Source: Doryteuthis pealeii (lineage: Eukaryota > Mollusca > Cephalopoda > Myopsida > Loliginidae). Taken from it: a DNA stretch of 64,000 bases. The stretch spans positions 93,443,546-93,507,545 of the forward strand of contig CM042138.1 in NCBI GenBank assembly GCA_023376005.1, written 5' to 3'. The notes under the pieces are model-generated. The model did no database searches. It saw only the letters and a program-made list of their open reading frames with translations, and was not told the DNA's origin. Both the position numbers and the translations under genes were made by a program. Of the stretch, positions 32,356 to 43,374 are shown one piece after another. How positions within the stretch are numbered: position 1 is the first letter of the stretch; each line of letters starts with the position of its first letter.

Positions 32356-32617
32356 TATATGTATGTATATATATATGTGTGTGTGTGTGTGTGTCTCAGG
32401 GTTTGTGTGTGTGTGTGTGATATGTTGACTACTGATGGTACAAACAAACCAAAATTACAGTTATTAAGTGAAGTGATTTTTATGGAGACACTTTTTACAA
32501 TCGACAATGTTCTGGGGATTTGGGAATAAAAGGTTTTATAGTTGCCACAATTTTATGTCTTTTGCCTGACCACAAAACATGATTGAAATTATGTCTCATT
32601 CCCTCTAGCCCCCTCCC

Positions 32618-32619
<2 letters not shown>

Positions 32620-32681
<62 letters not shown>
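32620..32681. repeat. (CT)n microsatellite
   Basis: About 31 CT units in a pyrimidine-rich region (32600-32820). Confidence 0.95.
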
Positions 32682-32682
<1 letters not shown>

Positions 32683-32814
32683 GTTTCTTTTTTTCTCTTC
32701 TTTTTCCCTTCGCATTAAAAAATCTTCCAGGCATTATACTCTTCTTCCTCTTCATCATCGGCATCATTATCTTTATTGTTTGTCTTCTTTTTTTCTTTCT
32801 TTTTTTTCACTCTA

Positions 32815-33178
32815 TTCATAACTGAGATCTCTATGTAAAACTGAGTTAAACTTGCTTCGAAACATACCCTGTTATTAGTGTGTTTAAAATCCTGCAATGT
32901 GTCTTATATATCACCAAGAAATCAAGATTTACATGATATATGGTGTGGTTAATTTGTATATTGGGTTTAACCACACTGGGTTTAATAAGAAATTAATTGG
33001 TGTTATTGATCTTTAATATTATTGTTAACGTATTAAAATCAATCCTATGAATGATTTTATATAGAAACCAATTAAAATATAATTAAAATAAGTGTAATCC
33101 TTTTATATGGGTATTTATTTAATTTTGTTAGTCTTTCTAATTTAATATATTTCATTACATTAAAACTTGAATACTAGA
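32815..33178 (+). repeat. Helitron C-related block shared with 49435-49745
   Basis: GAGATCTCTATG-like start, CTGTTATTAGTGTG, ATATATCACCAAGAAATCA, TAATATTATTGTTAACG and TTAGTCTTTCTAATTTAATA occur in the same order at 49435-49745. The end resembles the 3' part of family C with a decayed terminus (CTTGAATACTAGAA). Confidence 0.6.
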
Positions 33179-33548
33179 ATTTTTATAGAATTTTTGCGAC
33201 CCTTTAATTCAACAACATTGAAGATCATGAAATAGAGAAAAAAAACACACACACACCCACACAAACTGAACAGTGTGATCCAGAGGAATCTTTAAATCAC
33301 TACGATCTATTTCTTTCAAAAAGTCTCCATAATCTTGAAAAAAAAGTGAGTGGTAACGATTTTAGCTTCGAAACTACAATTGAATTCTTGGGTAATCGTC
33401 TGAATATGACTTATTCTACGGTAATTTAAAAGAAAAACACCTGAACAGAGCCCGAAGTTACTGTGTATTACCTGATAGTTTATACACAATAAAGATGAGG
33501 ACAACAGTCTGAAATATCAAAATTATTCATATCAACCCTCATCTCATA

Positions 33549-33792
33549 AACACAAGGTGTGTCAAAAATGTATCGATATTTTTAGTACTTTTTTTACACA
33601 CCTTGTATTCGGAAAATAAAACGTTCCATTCATTTTTTTTTTCAGAATACAAGGTGTATCAAAAAAGTACCAAGTTTAAAGCTTTATTTACCAAGATTGA
33701 AATTAAGAATGAATGGAATGTTATTTATTTCAGAATTGAAGGTGTGTCAAAAAGTACAAAAAATCTTGATACTTTTTTGCCACACCTTGTAT
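33549..33792. mobile_element. Cluster of mariner-type palindromic MITEs
   Basis: Three inward/outward copies of ACAAGGTGTGTCAAAAA occur at about 33551, 33646 and 33737, with mirrored ends CACACCTTGTA at 33597-33607 and 33781-33791. A 55 bp mini-copy (33552-33605) and a 146 bp copy (33646-33790) share the TA-rich target. The arms are non-coding. Confidence 0.65.
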
Positions 33793-33859
33793 ATAAGTAT
33801 AAGTGTATAAAATGGTTGTAAAATAAACTACACAGTTTCGATGCAACAAGTATATTAAT

Positions 33860-34830
33860 GCAAAAGAAATATATTAATATTCCTGAGAAAGGACTGCTAC
33901 AAACTATTGACCAGCTGTTCCTTTCGATAAATCGCGTAGATATCCTTTTTCAACGTGCTAATGTAATTTCTCATACTGTTGAATTGACAAACGAACATTC
34001 TCTGATACATCTTACCGTCACCGTCCATTTGTCCCCCAACATCAGGCTGTCTTTACGCGGCCCCTTTTGTATACTCTATCTTCGTAGAGGTTTTTAGCTC
34101 ACAGTCATGATTTAGCTGCATTAAACACGTGTGCCTTTTCACACTCACATGTCACCACATGGAGATGGTTTTCCGACGAAGTAAGGGACAACCTTTTCAT
34201 CGATTCGGTTAACTATTCACTTTTCAAGGACTCTCTTTGTTAAGGGTTTAAATGCCATCCTTGGCCAGTTGAAAAGGGCTTAAGTAAGTAAGTCCTGGGT
34301 TATGGAATCCTTTGGTAAGTGTATAAGTCCTATCCTGCGAATAAGTCCTATCCAGTGTATTGGTAAAGGTCCAGTGATACAATCCTATGTCCGTCGTCCA
34401 GTGCGGGTTCAAAGCAGTCATGTGTAGTTATGACCAGAACAGCCGGTATAAATATCATATTAGCAGCAAAGTATTGCCAGTGGTTGGCCAAGAGGTTGAT
34501 CACCTGGTTCTCGGCGAGTCTACAAATTGGAGCGGGCATCAAGTGCACATCTTATAAGAGAAAAATTTAACACTCTTCCCCTTCAGGCTCTCTTACCCTT
34601 AGGACTTTCATCCTAGCTTGTTTTGTATTGTAAATGTTGTAAATTTAAATAAAGTCTGCATTTGATATAACTCTTGTTGGAATTTGTTTCATATGAATAT
34701 GTAAATGTACCTGCATTCTGAGGTCTCCTAACGCATTATAAGAAAGGGTATTAGCTACTGTAGTTAAAACCACCTTTATTTTTATAACCGGAATTTTCTG
34801 AAAAATACCCGTTGTTTATTTTCATTAGGG
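33860..34830. other. Unassigned, possible LTR-like tail
   Basis: No repeat match in the window. Near 34590-34690 the plus strand has TTAAATAAAGTCTGC (a polyadenylation-type AATAAA) followed by TCTTGTTGGAATTTG, as in LTR R-U5 regions, but no TG...CA pair with duplication was found. A 66-codon minus-strand frame at 34348-34548 is not recognised. Confidence 0.3.
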
Positions 34831-34833
34831 GAA

Positions 34834-35474
34834 CTAGCAAATATATGCACCCTCCGGGTGCAAGTATTTAAGTTTTGATATAATAAAATATCATATTAAA
34901 TTAGAAAGGCTAATGAAACTGACTAAGAATGCAGATAAAAAGATCTGCAACAGAGGGGGTATAATCGAAAAATAGAACAACTTTGAAACTAACTATTCCA
35001 TCATTTTCCATTACTCCCCTCTTTCATTGGTAAATTTTCCTAATTTAACTATTTAGTTAAAATAGGAAGTAAAGGATAATATTATAGTTATTTCTTCTTG
35101 TAAATAAATTTCTTTTAAGATTTATCCACGAGATTTTTGTTTATATTTCTTAAGATAAAACCAAACAATTAGAAATCAATAATACCAAGCACATGTTTAT
35201 TAAAATAAAATTTTAAATATCAATATGCAAATTAGCCTTCTCGTTCAAACTGTAAACCGCTATTTTGTTGTATATATAAATACAATTGCATGTTATTAGT
35301 ACGTAGATATGGTCAACAGTATTAATAATGTAAAAGAATTTTTATTAATAACTGAAGGTTTAAAAGAATGAAATCATGGAGAATTTGACGTAAATAATTA
35401 AGGGAATTGTGACTTGAGTAGTAATATAGTTTCGGTTACAGACAGAAAAACACACAATCTCCATTATAATAAGA
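34834..35474 (-). mobile_element. Helitron family C, complete copy 2
   Basis: 641 bp. 5' TCTTATTATAATGGAGATT at 35474 and 3' hairpin GCACCCGGAGGGTGC then ATATATTTGCTAG, ending at 34834. Flanked by A and T. Its terminal hairpin is perfect (6 bp stem, 3 base loop). Compare 29719-30359. Confidence 0.85.
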
Positions 35475-35475
35475 T

Positions 35476-35650
35476 GTGTTGTTAAGAAACAGTGTTATCA
35501 ACGTATTGTCCTTCATCCCTTCCTTTGATTTGCGGAAGGAGGGGGCTAACTCGGTCAATGAAAGAGAGTGAGTATTTCCTCTTGTCTTCTGCTTTCGATC
35601 AACACAAGGCTATAATTGAAAGTGACAGCGATCATATGTCACTTGATAAA
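35476..35650 (+). repeat. Inverted duplicate, partner of 38860-39004
   Basis: TGTTGTTAAGAAACAGT, TTATCAACG, GAGTATTTCCTCTTG and AACACAAGG match 38860-39004 in reverse order and opposite strand. The two are 3.2 kb apart. The family is not identified. Confidence 0.6.
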
Positions 35651-36590
35651 CCTTTGACCTTTGGAAAGCATTTTTAACGCAGGCCAGTGTTATCATTCGT
35701 GTTGAATTTATATAGATATTAAATCAAAACAATTATTTGATCAACCATTTTAGCAAAAGAAAAATATATATCCAAAAAAGAGACGCCATTTATGTTTGTG
35801 TCTACATACGTTCAAAATTTAACAATTCTTTGGAATTCGAATTGGTGGCGATTGCTAATTTTCTCCTCCAAACATAAAAGACAATTTATTACCCGGTCTA
35901 TAATTATGTGATCTTTTAACAATTTCCCACTTTTTAATAGAATCTATCCGTATTTATTTTTTATGTCTCAGATAAATTTAGAAAGAGCTGTGCTATGCAT
36001 ATATTTTATATTCGTGAAGCTCGCCTTATGGTTGTAAAATCGTTTTTTGAAGGTATCTTGTGTAGAGCCTAAATAAATCGTTTTATCATTACTTTGTACT
36101 CTTAACTTTGTACACTAGCTTTATATACGCTGCTGTCGTTATGGATTTACCATCTAAGGGGCACGGCGTTTCTTTATTATTACAGGTGCATGGGGAATTT
36201 TCGTTTTTTTTTTTGTTTGTTTGTACTTTTTTTTTGTCTTTTTTTATTATCTTTTGTCTTTTAGATAATATACTAATGTTGATTTTGCAGATGTTTCGGT
36301 CAACATTTGGCATACATCTATAGCTTAATTCATTGTATTTTTATTAGATATTTTGTGTAATTTATTTTCGGGTGGAATCTTTTAAAAATACTTTGTAAAA
36401 GAAATTTCCCAATTTATGTTTAATGTTTATATATAACGTGGGTGCGAAGTATAGAATATTTCTCGACCGGTTTCTTTTTCTTTTCTTTCTCTCATCAGGG
36501 TTAGATTGGCCGTTATCAGTTTTGTAGGTAATATTGATTTAAAACCACTATTTTTAAGGACTTCTTCGTACTCACCTTTTTTCCTGTTGT
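35650..36590. other. AT-rich unassigned sequence
   Basis: No repeat match and no supported reading frame. Confidence 0.4.
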
Positions 36591-36593
36591 GAC

Positions 36594-36808
36594 AATTAGG
36601 TATTTGTTTAAATACCTATTTGGTATGGTAGGAACCTGTGTTAATACAACAAGGTTGTATTTTTTTAAAGTGAATACACTTCCATTGTTAAGGATGTTAC
36701 ATTATACCATAACAATGGAACTGTATCCCCTTTAAAAAAAACACAACTTAATACCTTGTTATATTAACACATGTGCCAACCACCCCAAATAGGTATTTAA
36801 ACAAATGT
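36594..36808. mobile_element. Palindromic foldback, about 215 bp
   Basis: Ends ATTTGTTTAAATACCTATTT and (reverse) CATTTGTTTAAATACCTATT. Inner arms CCTGTGTTAATA and TTCCATTGTTA mirror across 36700. No duplication found. Confidence 0.7.
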
Positions 36809-36984
36809 TCCAGAATTTGTCCAAAATAGCACCCGGTATCCTTGAGTAGTTCCCATCTAACTTCTTTCTCTAATAGATAATTTGCACAACTGTTTCGGCC
36901 ACTGAGTAGATCGATATATTTGTTTGAACTTACATTTCGGCAGTAGCGCGATGAGAGCAGTCTAACCCAATGGATTATAATGAA

Positions 36985-37380
36985 CACCTGAAGAAGGCCG
37001 GACGGTACAACGGTCGAAACATTGCGTATATATATTTTAGAATAAAGATGAGGACAGCTGTCAAAAAATGATAAATATGTTATCTACTTTTTTATTTTCT
37101 ATACACTCGTTTATGTCTGTATACATTGCATTCATACCCGCACAGAGTGTCCATATGAATGTACGTATTATTGAAGGTTGGAGGGTACAACGTTGCGTAT
37201 GCATATTCACAATAAAGATGGGGAAAGCAGTCCAAAAATCAAAAAATGATATGTTTTCTTTTTTCTCTACTACACACACGTTTATCTCTGTATACATTGC
37301 ATTCATACTCACACACAGTGTACATATGAATATTGGTATCATTGAAGCTCACGTTAAATGTGTGTATAGAAAGAAGTAGC
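36985..37380 (+). repeat. Tandem units next to a hairpin motif
   Basis: The hairpin motif CCTGAAGAAGG...GTCGAAACATTGCG (36988-37027) is followed by AATAAAGATGAGGACAGC. Two units of about 150-190 bp, each with CTGTATACATTGCATTCATA and a CATATGAATRT block, are at 37085-37190 and 37255-37350. A third unit is at 38060-38190. In the second unit the sequence CGGTCGAAA of the motif is missing. Confidence 0.65.
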
Positions 37381-37559
37381 GCGGTTGCCTTACCAAGGCT
37401 AAAGAGACCAGTCTACCCTATTTTATAAGGTGGGTGTAGTGTAATTATTGTGGTCTACGAGGATTGAAAGGAGAAAGAGAAGAAAAACAAACAAAGGTTA
37501 AAATGGGGAACAGTAAACACTAAGCGGGGTGCCAGGAATTTGACCGAAGAATGAACCCG

Positions 37560-37690
37560 GAAATAGATTTAAGAATAAAAACGGAAGTTCCGGGTTTTGA
37601 ATCGGAAACGGATGTTACGCTGGAACAAGAATGGGGAGGGAAAAAATCTGTCTCTTTTTCGGCCGGGCGTCGTGGAAGGCAGACTGGACC
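37560..37690 (+). repeat. Repeat shared with 8245-8370
   Basis: See 8245-8480. It contains GGAAGTTCCGGGTTTTGAA and TTTTTCGGCCGGGCG. Confidence 0.4.
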
Positions 37691-37762
37691 TTCCTGGTTT
37701 CCCTTATGGATTTCATACAGTAGTAGCGAACATGATTGACGACCGGGTAATTTGACCGTGTG

Positions 37763-37770
<8 letters not shown>

Positions 37771-37832
<62 letters not shown>
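37771..37832. repeat. (CT)n microsatellite
   Basis: About 31 CT units preceded by a C run. Confidence 0.95.
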
Positions 37833-37836
<4 letters not shown>

Positions 37837-37879
37837 TCTTTCCTTCTCCCTGAAAAAGAACCCACGAGCCTAGATTTTG

Positions 37880-38060
37880 ATTTTTAGACTATTATCCTCA
37901 TCTTTATTGTGAAATATGCATACACTATGTTTCGACTAAAGCGTGTTGAGAACAGTCTACTCCAAGAGATTACAAGGGACACTTGTAGAAGGCCGGAGGG
38001 TATAAAAGTCGAAACAATATCTCACAATAAAGATGAGGACAACAGTCCAAAAATAAAAAG
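37880..38060. repeat. Foldback pair, degenerate hairpin motif
   Basis: Minus-strand arm ATCCTCATCTTTATTGTG...GTTTCG (37890-37935) and plus-strand arm GAAGGCCGGAGGG...GTCGAAAC...AATAAAGATGAGGAC (37988-38045). Confidence 0.6.
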
Positions 38061-38594
38061 GATATGTTGTCTAATTCGTTCTTTTCTACACACTTGTTTA
38101 TCACTGTATACACTGCATTCTTACGTGCGCACTGCATTCATACGCGCACACGGTGTACGTATGCGTGTAGATATCATTGAAGGTGACATTCAGGAAGTGT
38201 GCAACGTAAATGCAACAGAGAGGCAGGCAAACACGCTCGCATTGCAATCAACCGGGTAACACGACCTAAATTGACACTGAATATTTTCCCCGGACCTTTC
38301 GGCAAAAGTATCAAAGACTTTACATATTTAGGGGTCTTAATTTTTTCTTTTCTTTTCCTTCGCTGCTTTTTTCTGCTTAACGGTTGCTTATGCATAAGCT
38401 TACACTTGCGCTCAACATTCTTTATAACAGGCATCTTAAACTAAGTTGGTCCATACAGCAGCATGGATTGCATATGTATGTCATGAGGGCCACATGGATT
38501 ACATATGTCTGTTATGAGGGCTACACACGTCAACTTTCTTTAGATCCTTCTTTGACATTAACAGAACAAAGTGATGAGATAATGTCTCTGGAAG

Positions 38595-38725
38595 TTTTTT
38601 AGATGAGGCTTGATAATTTTTATTATTTGTATTAATCGTACTTTTGTCCATATCTTTATGGTTATCTGTACAACGTTTCGGTCAATATGCCTGAAGAAGG
38701 CCGGAGAGGACATCGGCCGAAGTGA
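38595..38725. repeat. Foldback fragment with hairpin motif
   Basis: The left arm GAGGCTTGATAATTTTTATT to ACAACGTTTCGGTC joins, with almost no loop, the right arm CCTGAAGAAGGCCGG...CGGCCGAA. Both arms are truncated relative to 28221-28561. Confidence 0.65.
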
Positions 38726-38859
38726 TGATTGCTATTATGAATTCCTCTGTCACCGACTCAAAGCCACCGAATACATATCTAAAAAAACATTTTGTTAAAA
38801 AGAAAGGAAAAAAGATTATTACTGACTTAGTTCAAATAATAAAACGTACAAGTGTCACA

Positions 38860-39004
38860 GTCGCTTTCAATTATAACCATGTGTTGATTGAATGCAAGTG
38901 AAGGCAAGAGGAAAGACTCACCCCTTTCATTGACAGAATTAGGTTCTTCCTTCAGTACCTCAAAGGAAGGAATGCGTTGATAACAAACTGTTTCTTAACA
39001 ACAC
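38860..39004 (-). repeat. Inverted duplicate, partner of 35476-35650
   Basis: See 35476-35650. Confidence 0.6.
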
Positions 39005-39427
39005 ATTGCCTAAATGAAAATAAACTACTGTTTCCGCCCAAGAATGTTTGGAAAATCTTTTTTTAATAGGGTACTGCAAAAGCTCCTTATGAGAGCACAA
39101 TATGCGGGCTGTATGTTTGACATGCCTGCTTTATAGGATATAAGGAAGAAATGTGTAAATCCGCAATTGTAAATGCATAAAAATGATGATAAAACATGTT
39201 AAATCGAAAGTTGAGATTTATTAAAGCCCACGCTATAGCATTCGGTTTGTTTTTGTTTTTCAATCCATTAACGAGGCTATTAATTATATAAAGAAGAAAA
39301 ACTGTTGACATACCGTTTGATTGCCTATAGCAAGAAACACAAGTTACTTTGACGGGTCTTACAAGGAATTATTTATTTAACAATTTACGGACTTCCGAAG
39401 GCACACACATCTCAAGTTCCGTAAAAA

Positions 39428-39640
39428 CTGACCGGTTTAGCTCAGTCGGTAGAGCGTCTGCCTAGCAACACAAGGTTCCTGATTCGATACCAGCCCTCAC
39501 TAACTCAGCGGTGGTAGGTATAGCGCTCCACCTTAGATGTACAATAAATCTCCTTGGTCTAGCGCTAGTTAAAAGGGGATAGACTCCCTCGCTGTCTGGC
39601 TAATACCGACTGTAGGCCAGCCCGACAACTTTTACTGGAA
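39428..39640 (+). repeat. tRNA-derived SINE, type S1, near-complete copy
   Basis: Head GGTTTAGCTCAGTCGGTAGA with a perfect B box-like GATTCGATACC. The body has GCGCTCCACCTTAGATG, TCTCCTTGGTCTAGCGCTAG and AATACCGACTGTAGGCC. No clear tail. Confidence 0.8.
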
Positions 39641-39794
39641 TTCATCTTTCGAGACACAGTTTGAATGGGGACGCCAACGTTACGTGGCGTTTTAATTTAT
39701 ATCTTTTCTCATATTTTAAGTATCAAAAAAGGGCTTTACACACTATAAAAAGGATTTATAAGTTTTTGCTTGTCAATAGTTTTCTTTTTACATA

Positions 39795-39845
39795 ATTGAT
39801 AGCCCTGTTGATGGTTTGAAAACAAACCGAAACGCTTTATGTCAG
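39795..39845 (+). repeat. Hairpin motif, single copy
   Basis: CCTGTTGATGGTTT...AAACCGAAACGC fits the pattern seen in the foldback elements: a pyrimidine-GA-GA strand, a 5 bp stem and GAAAC. Confidence 0.5.
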
Positions 39846-39954
39846 CTTGTATAAGTTTCATATTTCGATTTAGCTTATGTTTTTTAATAATTTCATAGGT
39901 TATACGAAATGCATGTATATGATGTGCTGGAATGCACATAAACAGAAAGAACAG

Positions 39955-40495
39955 AGCCCTGCTGGATGGGAATTTAGAATACACCTCTGCAGATGGGTAA
40001 GATCCCCCCACGCACACACACAATGGGCCCACCTGTTTCTCGTGGGTGACAACCCGTGATGTTTAAGGACGGAACCCTGGTGGCTGAGCATTCCATGACA
40101 TGCAGCACTCCACTTTGGCCCTTACTTAGGCAAGACAGGTGATTGGAGAGGCCCTCCAATCAATCGGCTAGATATTTTTACCATCTATGTGCTAGAAAGC
40201 GGTGAATGTGAGTCTTAATTTCCTAGGCATTACGTTAATCTACATCTGGTTGTAAGGTTCCAATTCTGGACCTGGGGAGTATCCCTTCATTGTCATTACT
40301 CCCAGGTTCACTCCGGAGTGGTAGTACTTGTTTGTGTCTCATCTCTGAGTTAAATATAAAAATGAGTTTAAGAAATGTGTTTTAAAAAATTGAGTTTTAA
40401 AAAAGTTGAGTACTCATCAAGAATGAATAAAACAAAACTTCTCCGGCATAAAATAACCCAGTGGGTTGATATACCGTAAAAACCAACCAACAAAA
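39955..40495 (-). repeat. Dispersed repeat family E, near-complete copy
   Basis: Minus strand, 3' side ATACACCTCTGCAGATGGGT at 39980, CGGAACCCTGGTGGCTGAGC at 40070, and 5' start with AAAACCAACCAACAAAAC at about 40490. Confidence 0.7.
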
Positions 40496-40499
40496 CATT

Positions 40500-41080
40500 A
40501 AAAAAAGATAAATTGATAAAGAATTGTATTGGGAATCTTGAAAGAGAGATTTCTCACGATTGTCTTTCTTATCAATTAGCACGAGTAATCTCCCTTGAAA
40601 CAGAGACCGAATCTACGAGTTTCATAGTAATTAGTACAATAGATATGTTTACTTTTTTTTACAAAGAAAACAAAGATATCTCTGTTGTATAATGTATAGA
40701 CTAAATAAATGTATGTATTGTATGCATTAAAGAATATAATAATTTAAAATAAATTTGATATAATTTGATCGTATCTGAACATTGGGTTAATATATGCGAA
40801 AAATTCTCTCTAAATAGTTTAATGCTGTCAAGAAGAAACAATTTATGATGAATTATCTCCCTTTAACTATTAATCGGCTGTAACGTCTTTTTCGCAGAGA
40901 TTATTTAGAAATAACAGACATTACAGTTTTGAAAAGACTCTAGTGACGTGACTATATATCTATCTGAAATATAGGATGAATATTTATTCATGGCAGAATT
41001 TTGACTTTGATATTTTACTAAACAACCATAAATACTTAAAATAGAAGGGAATCAATTGTTCTATTGATTAATTTATGAAG
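40500..41080. other. AT-rich unassigned sequence
   Basis: No feature I can support. Confidence 0.4.
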
Positions 41081-41221
41081 TGAATTTTAATGGCATCTCA
41101 ACTGGTCTAGGGTTATAGTATGCTTAGATGTTACAAAATAGCACGAATTGTACATTTATAATTACATTTTTGTAGTTGAGATTTTACACACATATGATTC
41201 TATCAAGTATCAAATACATGA

Positions 41222-41482
41222 AGCGCGTGGTGTAATGGGTAAAGTCATGGGAAATGGACTCGTCGCCCCGAGTTCAAATCCTGGACGTGGTAATTACATT
41301 TCACTTAGCGCTAATGCCCTTGGGAAAGGTATGAATCCTACTCTCCCTCCAGCTATGGGTAAATTGTAGGGCAGACTGGGCTCTTTAACCTTGGTTAGGC
41401 AATCGGTCTAGGAGAAGGAAAACTCTGAATTCAAACCTGTTGAACTCCGCTTAAGAAATTGACCTTGTGTCACATCCTGCTT
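41222..41482 (+). repeat. tRNA-derived SINE, type S2, best copy
   Basis: Head GCGTGGTGTAATGGGTAAAG and a perfect B box (GTTCAAATC). Body: CACTTAGCGCTAATGCCC, GGGAAAGGTATGAATCC, a TATGGGTAAATTGTAGGG block, CCTGTTGAACTCCGC and GACCTTGTGTCACATCC. Collinear with 6492-6705 and 17686-17900. It is embedded in the repeat shared with 1004-1370. Confidence 0.8.
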
Positions 41483-41998
41483 GCTATCAAGTATTTCGAT
41501 CTAATACAAATCATTTGTACACAGTTGTATGGTTTCAACTATTCCTATCAATTTCTAATAATTAGGATTTTTAGTAGTTATTGTGAACATTTCTTAACAC
41601 AACTATTCTATTGATTGATTATAAGAGCATGTCAACCTGTGCGGGGTTATTTTATCTTAGTATTTAAGATTGCATTTATTGTATATTTACATTTTTAAGA
41701 GTTTTTAGCACACAGTATCTAATACCAATACTTTTACACAGTTTTATGGTTTCAAGTAATTATTTCTATGTAATAAAAGTCATTTGTTTGCACACTGTTA
41801 TATGGTTTAAGTAACTAATAATGATCCTTAGTTAACTATCATAGCTTCAACTAACTATTCTTAATACAAATAATTTACAGGTGTATGGCATGTCTATTGA
41901 TGTATTCCATTTTTAAATATTAATCTATATATTAATACACTTGTCCCTCAATCTCCCGACCATTACGATTTTTGCAGCAACCTCTGGTTAAAAAAATA

Positions 41999-42108
41999 CA
42001 GGGTGCGGCATCAAAATGCCCTTTGTTTAATTAAATTAATTAATTTAATTAATTTAAATTAATTAATTAATCAAATTTAAAAAAGGGCGTTTCTTATGCC
42101 GCACCCTG
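41999..42108. mobile_element. Palindromic mariner-type MITE
   Basis: 110 bp with terminal inverted repeats CAGGGTGCGGCAT and an interior of AATT-rich palindrome. TA is duplicated on both sides (41997-41998, 42109-42110), as for Tc1/mariner elements. Inserted in Helitron A. Confidence 0.85.
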
Positions 42109-42432
42109 TATTAAATGCAAAAATAGACATCCTTATTATCTGGTGTTACTTATATGCCAAATTCTTCTTTCTTATGAGTGTCGTCACCTCGGCTAAATAA
42201 TGGACCATTCTGTTTTTATTATAAAGAAATAAAGTTAAGAAATAGGACATATTACACCGAAAAGATTAAGATAAGAATGAAAGAGAGTAGGGGAAAGCTA
42301 GAGAGAGGTAAGCACGCGGAAACGATAACTAATCTATTTCAATCGAACTTAATGAAAAGAGAAAAAGATTATACATTTTACTTATTGGCAATAGCACTTA
42401 AGTAAACATAAACGTTGTAATAATTAATAATA

Positions 42433-42502
42433 CTGTGGTATATCCACAGGTCTTGCAAGTAATATTTAATTGGAAAGAAAAAAGAAAAGAAAAGAGTGTA
42501 AG

Positions 42503-42550
<48 letters not shown>

Positions 42551-42858
42551 AAATCAAGATTATTACAGCTTTTACATATTGAACTATTTATGTAAACGTT
42601 ATAATAATTGAATTGTCATGCTGTGGTATATCTATAGGTCTTGCAAGTAATATTTAACTGGAAAGAAAGAAAGAAAAGAAAAGAGTGTAAAAGAGAGTGT
42701 GTGAGAGTTAAATCAAGATTATTACAGTTTTTACATATTGAACTATTTAGCAATAGCTCTTATGTAAACGTTATAATAATTGAATTATCATGCTGTGGTA
42801 TATCCATAGGTCTTGCAAGTAATATTTAACTGGAAAGAAAGAAAGAAAAGAAAAGAGT

Positions 42859-42891
<33 letters not shown>

Positions 42892-43209
42892 TTAAATCGA
42901 GATTATTACAGTTTTTACATATTGAACTATTTAGCAATAGCTCTTATGTAAACGTTATAATAATTGAATTATCATGCTGTGGTATATCCATAGGTCTTGT
43001 AAGTAATATTTGACTGGAAAGAAAGAAAGAAAAGAAAGAGTGTAAAAGAGAGAGAGAGAGTTAAATCAAGATTATTACAGTTTTTACATATTGAACTATT
43101 TAGCAATAGCTCTTATGTAAACGTTATAATAATCGAATTATCATGCTGTGGTATATCCATAGGTCTTGCAAGTAATATTAACTGGAAAGAAAGAAAGAAA
43201 AGAAAAGAG

Positions 43210-43259
<50 letters not shown>

Positions 43260-43369
43260 AAATCAAGATTATTACAGTTTTTACATATTGAACTATTTAG
43301 CAATAGCTCTTATGTAAACGTTATAATAATTGAATTATCATACTGTGGTATATCCATAGGTCTTGCTAG
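42433..43369 (+). repeat. Tandem array of Helitron A 3' ends
   Basis: Five full units of 169-198 bp between hairpins. Each has AATATTTAACTGGAAAG, a GAAAG run, a (GA)n array of variable length, GAGTTAAATCAAGATTATTA, TTTTTACATATTGAACTATT, and TTATAATAATTGAATTATCA. Length differences come from the (GA)n arrays and, in the first unit, from loss of a TAGCAATAGCTC block. Confidence 0.9.
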
Positions 43370-43374
43370 TATTA

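Larger units (their letters stand above)
41924..43369 (+). mobile_element. Helitron family A, long copy with six tandem 3' ends
   Basis: 1446 bp. Starts TCTATATATTAATACACTTG (after A at 41923) and ends TCTTGCTAG (before T at 43370). The 3' part is repeated: the terminal hairpin CTGTGGTATATCYAYAG occurs at 42433, 42621, 42793, 42976, 43145 and 43343. Only the last hairpin is followed by CTAG; the inner ones are followed by CAAG or TAAG. Each unit carries its own (GA)n array. A mariner-type MITE (41999-42108) is nested in the 5' part. No coding sequence. Confidence 0.85.

Noticed and set aside
34348..34548. 66-codon minus-strand frame as a gene
   Set aside because: No start context, motif or neighbouring exon to support it; it could be part of an LTR-type repeat.
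41924..43369. Ordinary satellite array
   Set aside because: The repeat unit is exactly the 3' end of Helitron A and the outer ends obey the A-TC...CTAG-T rule, so it is better read as a Helitron.
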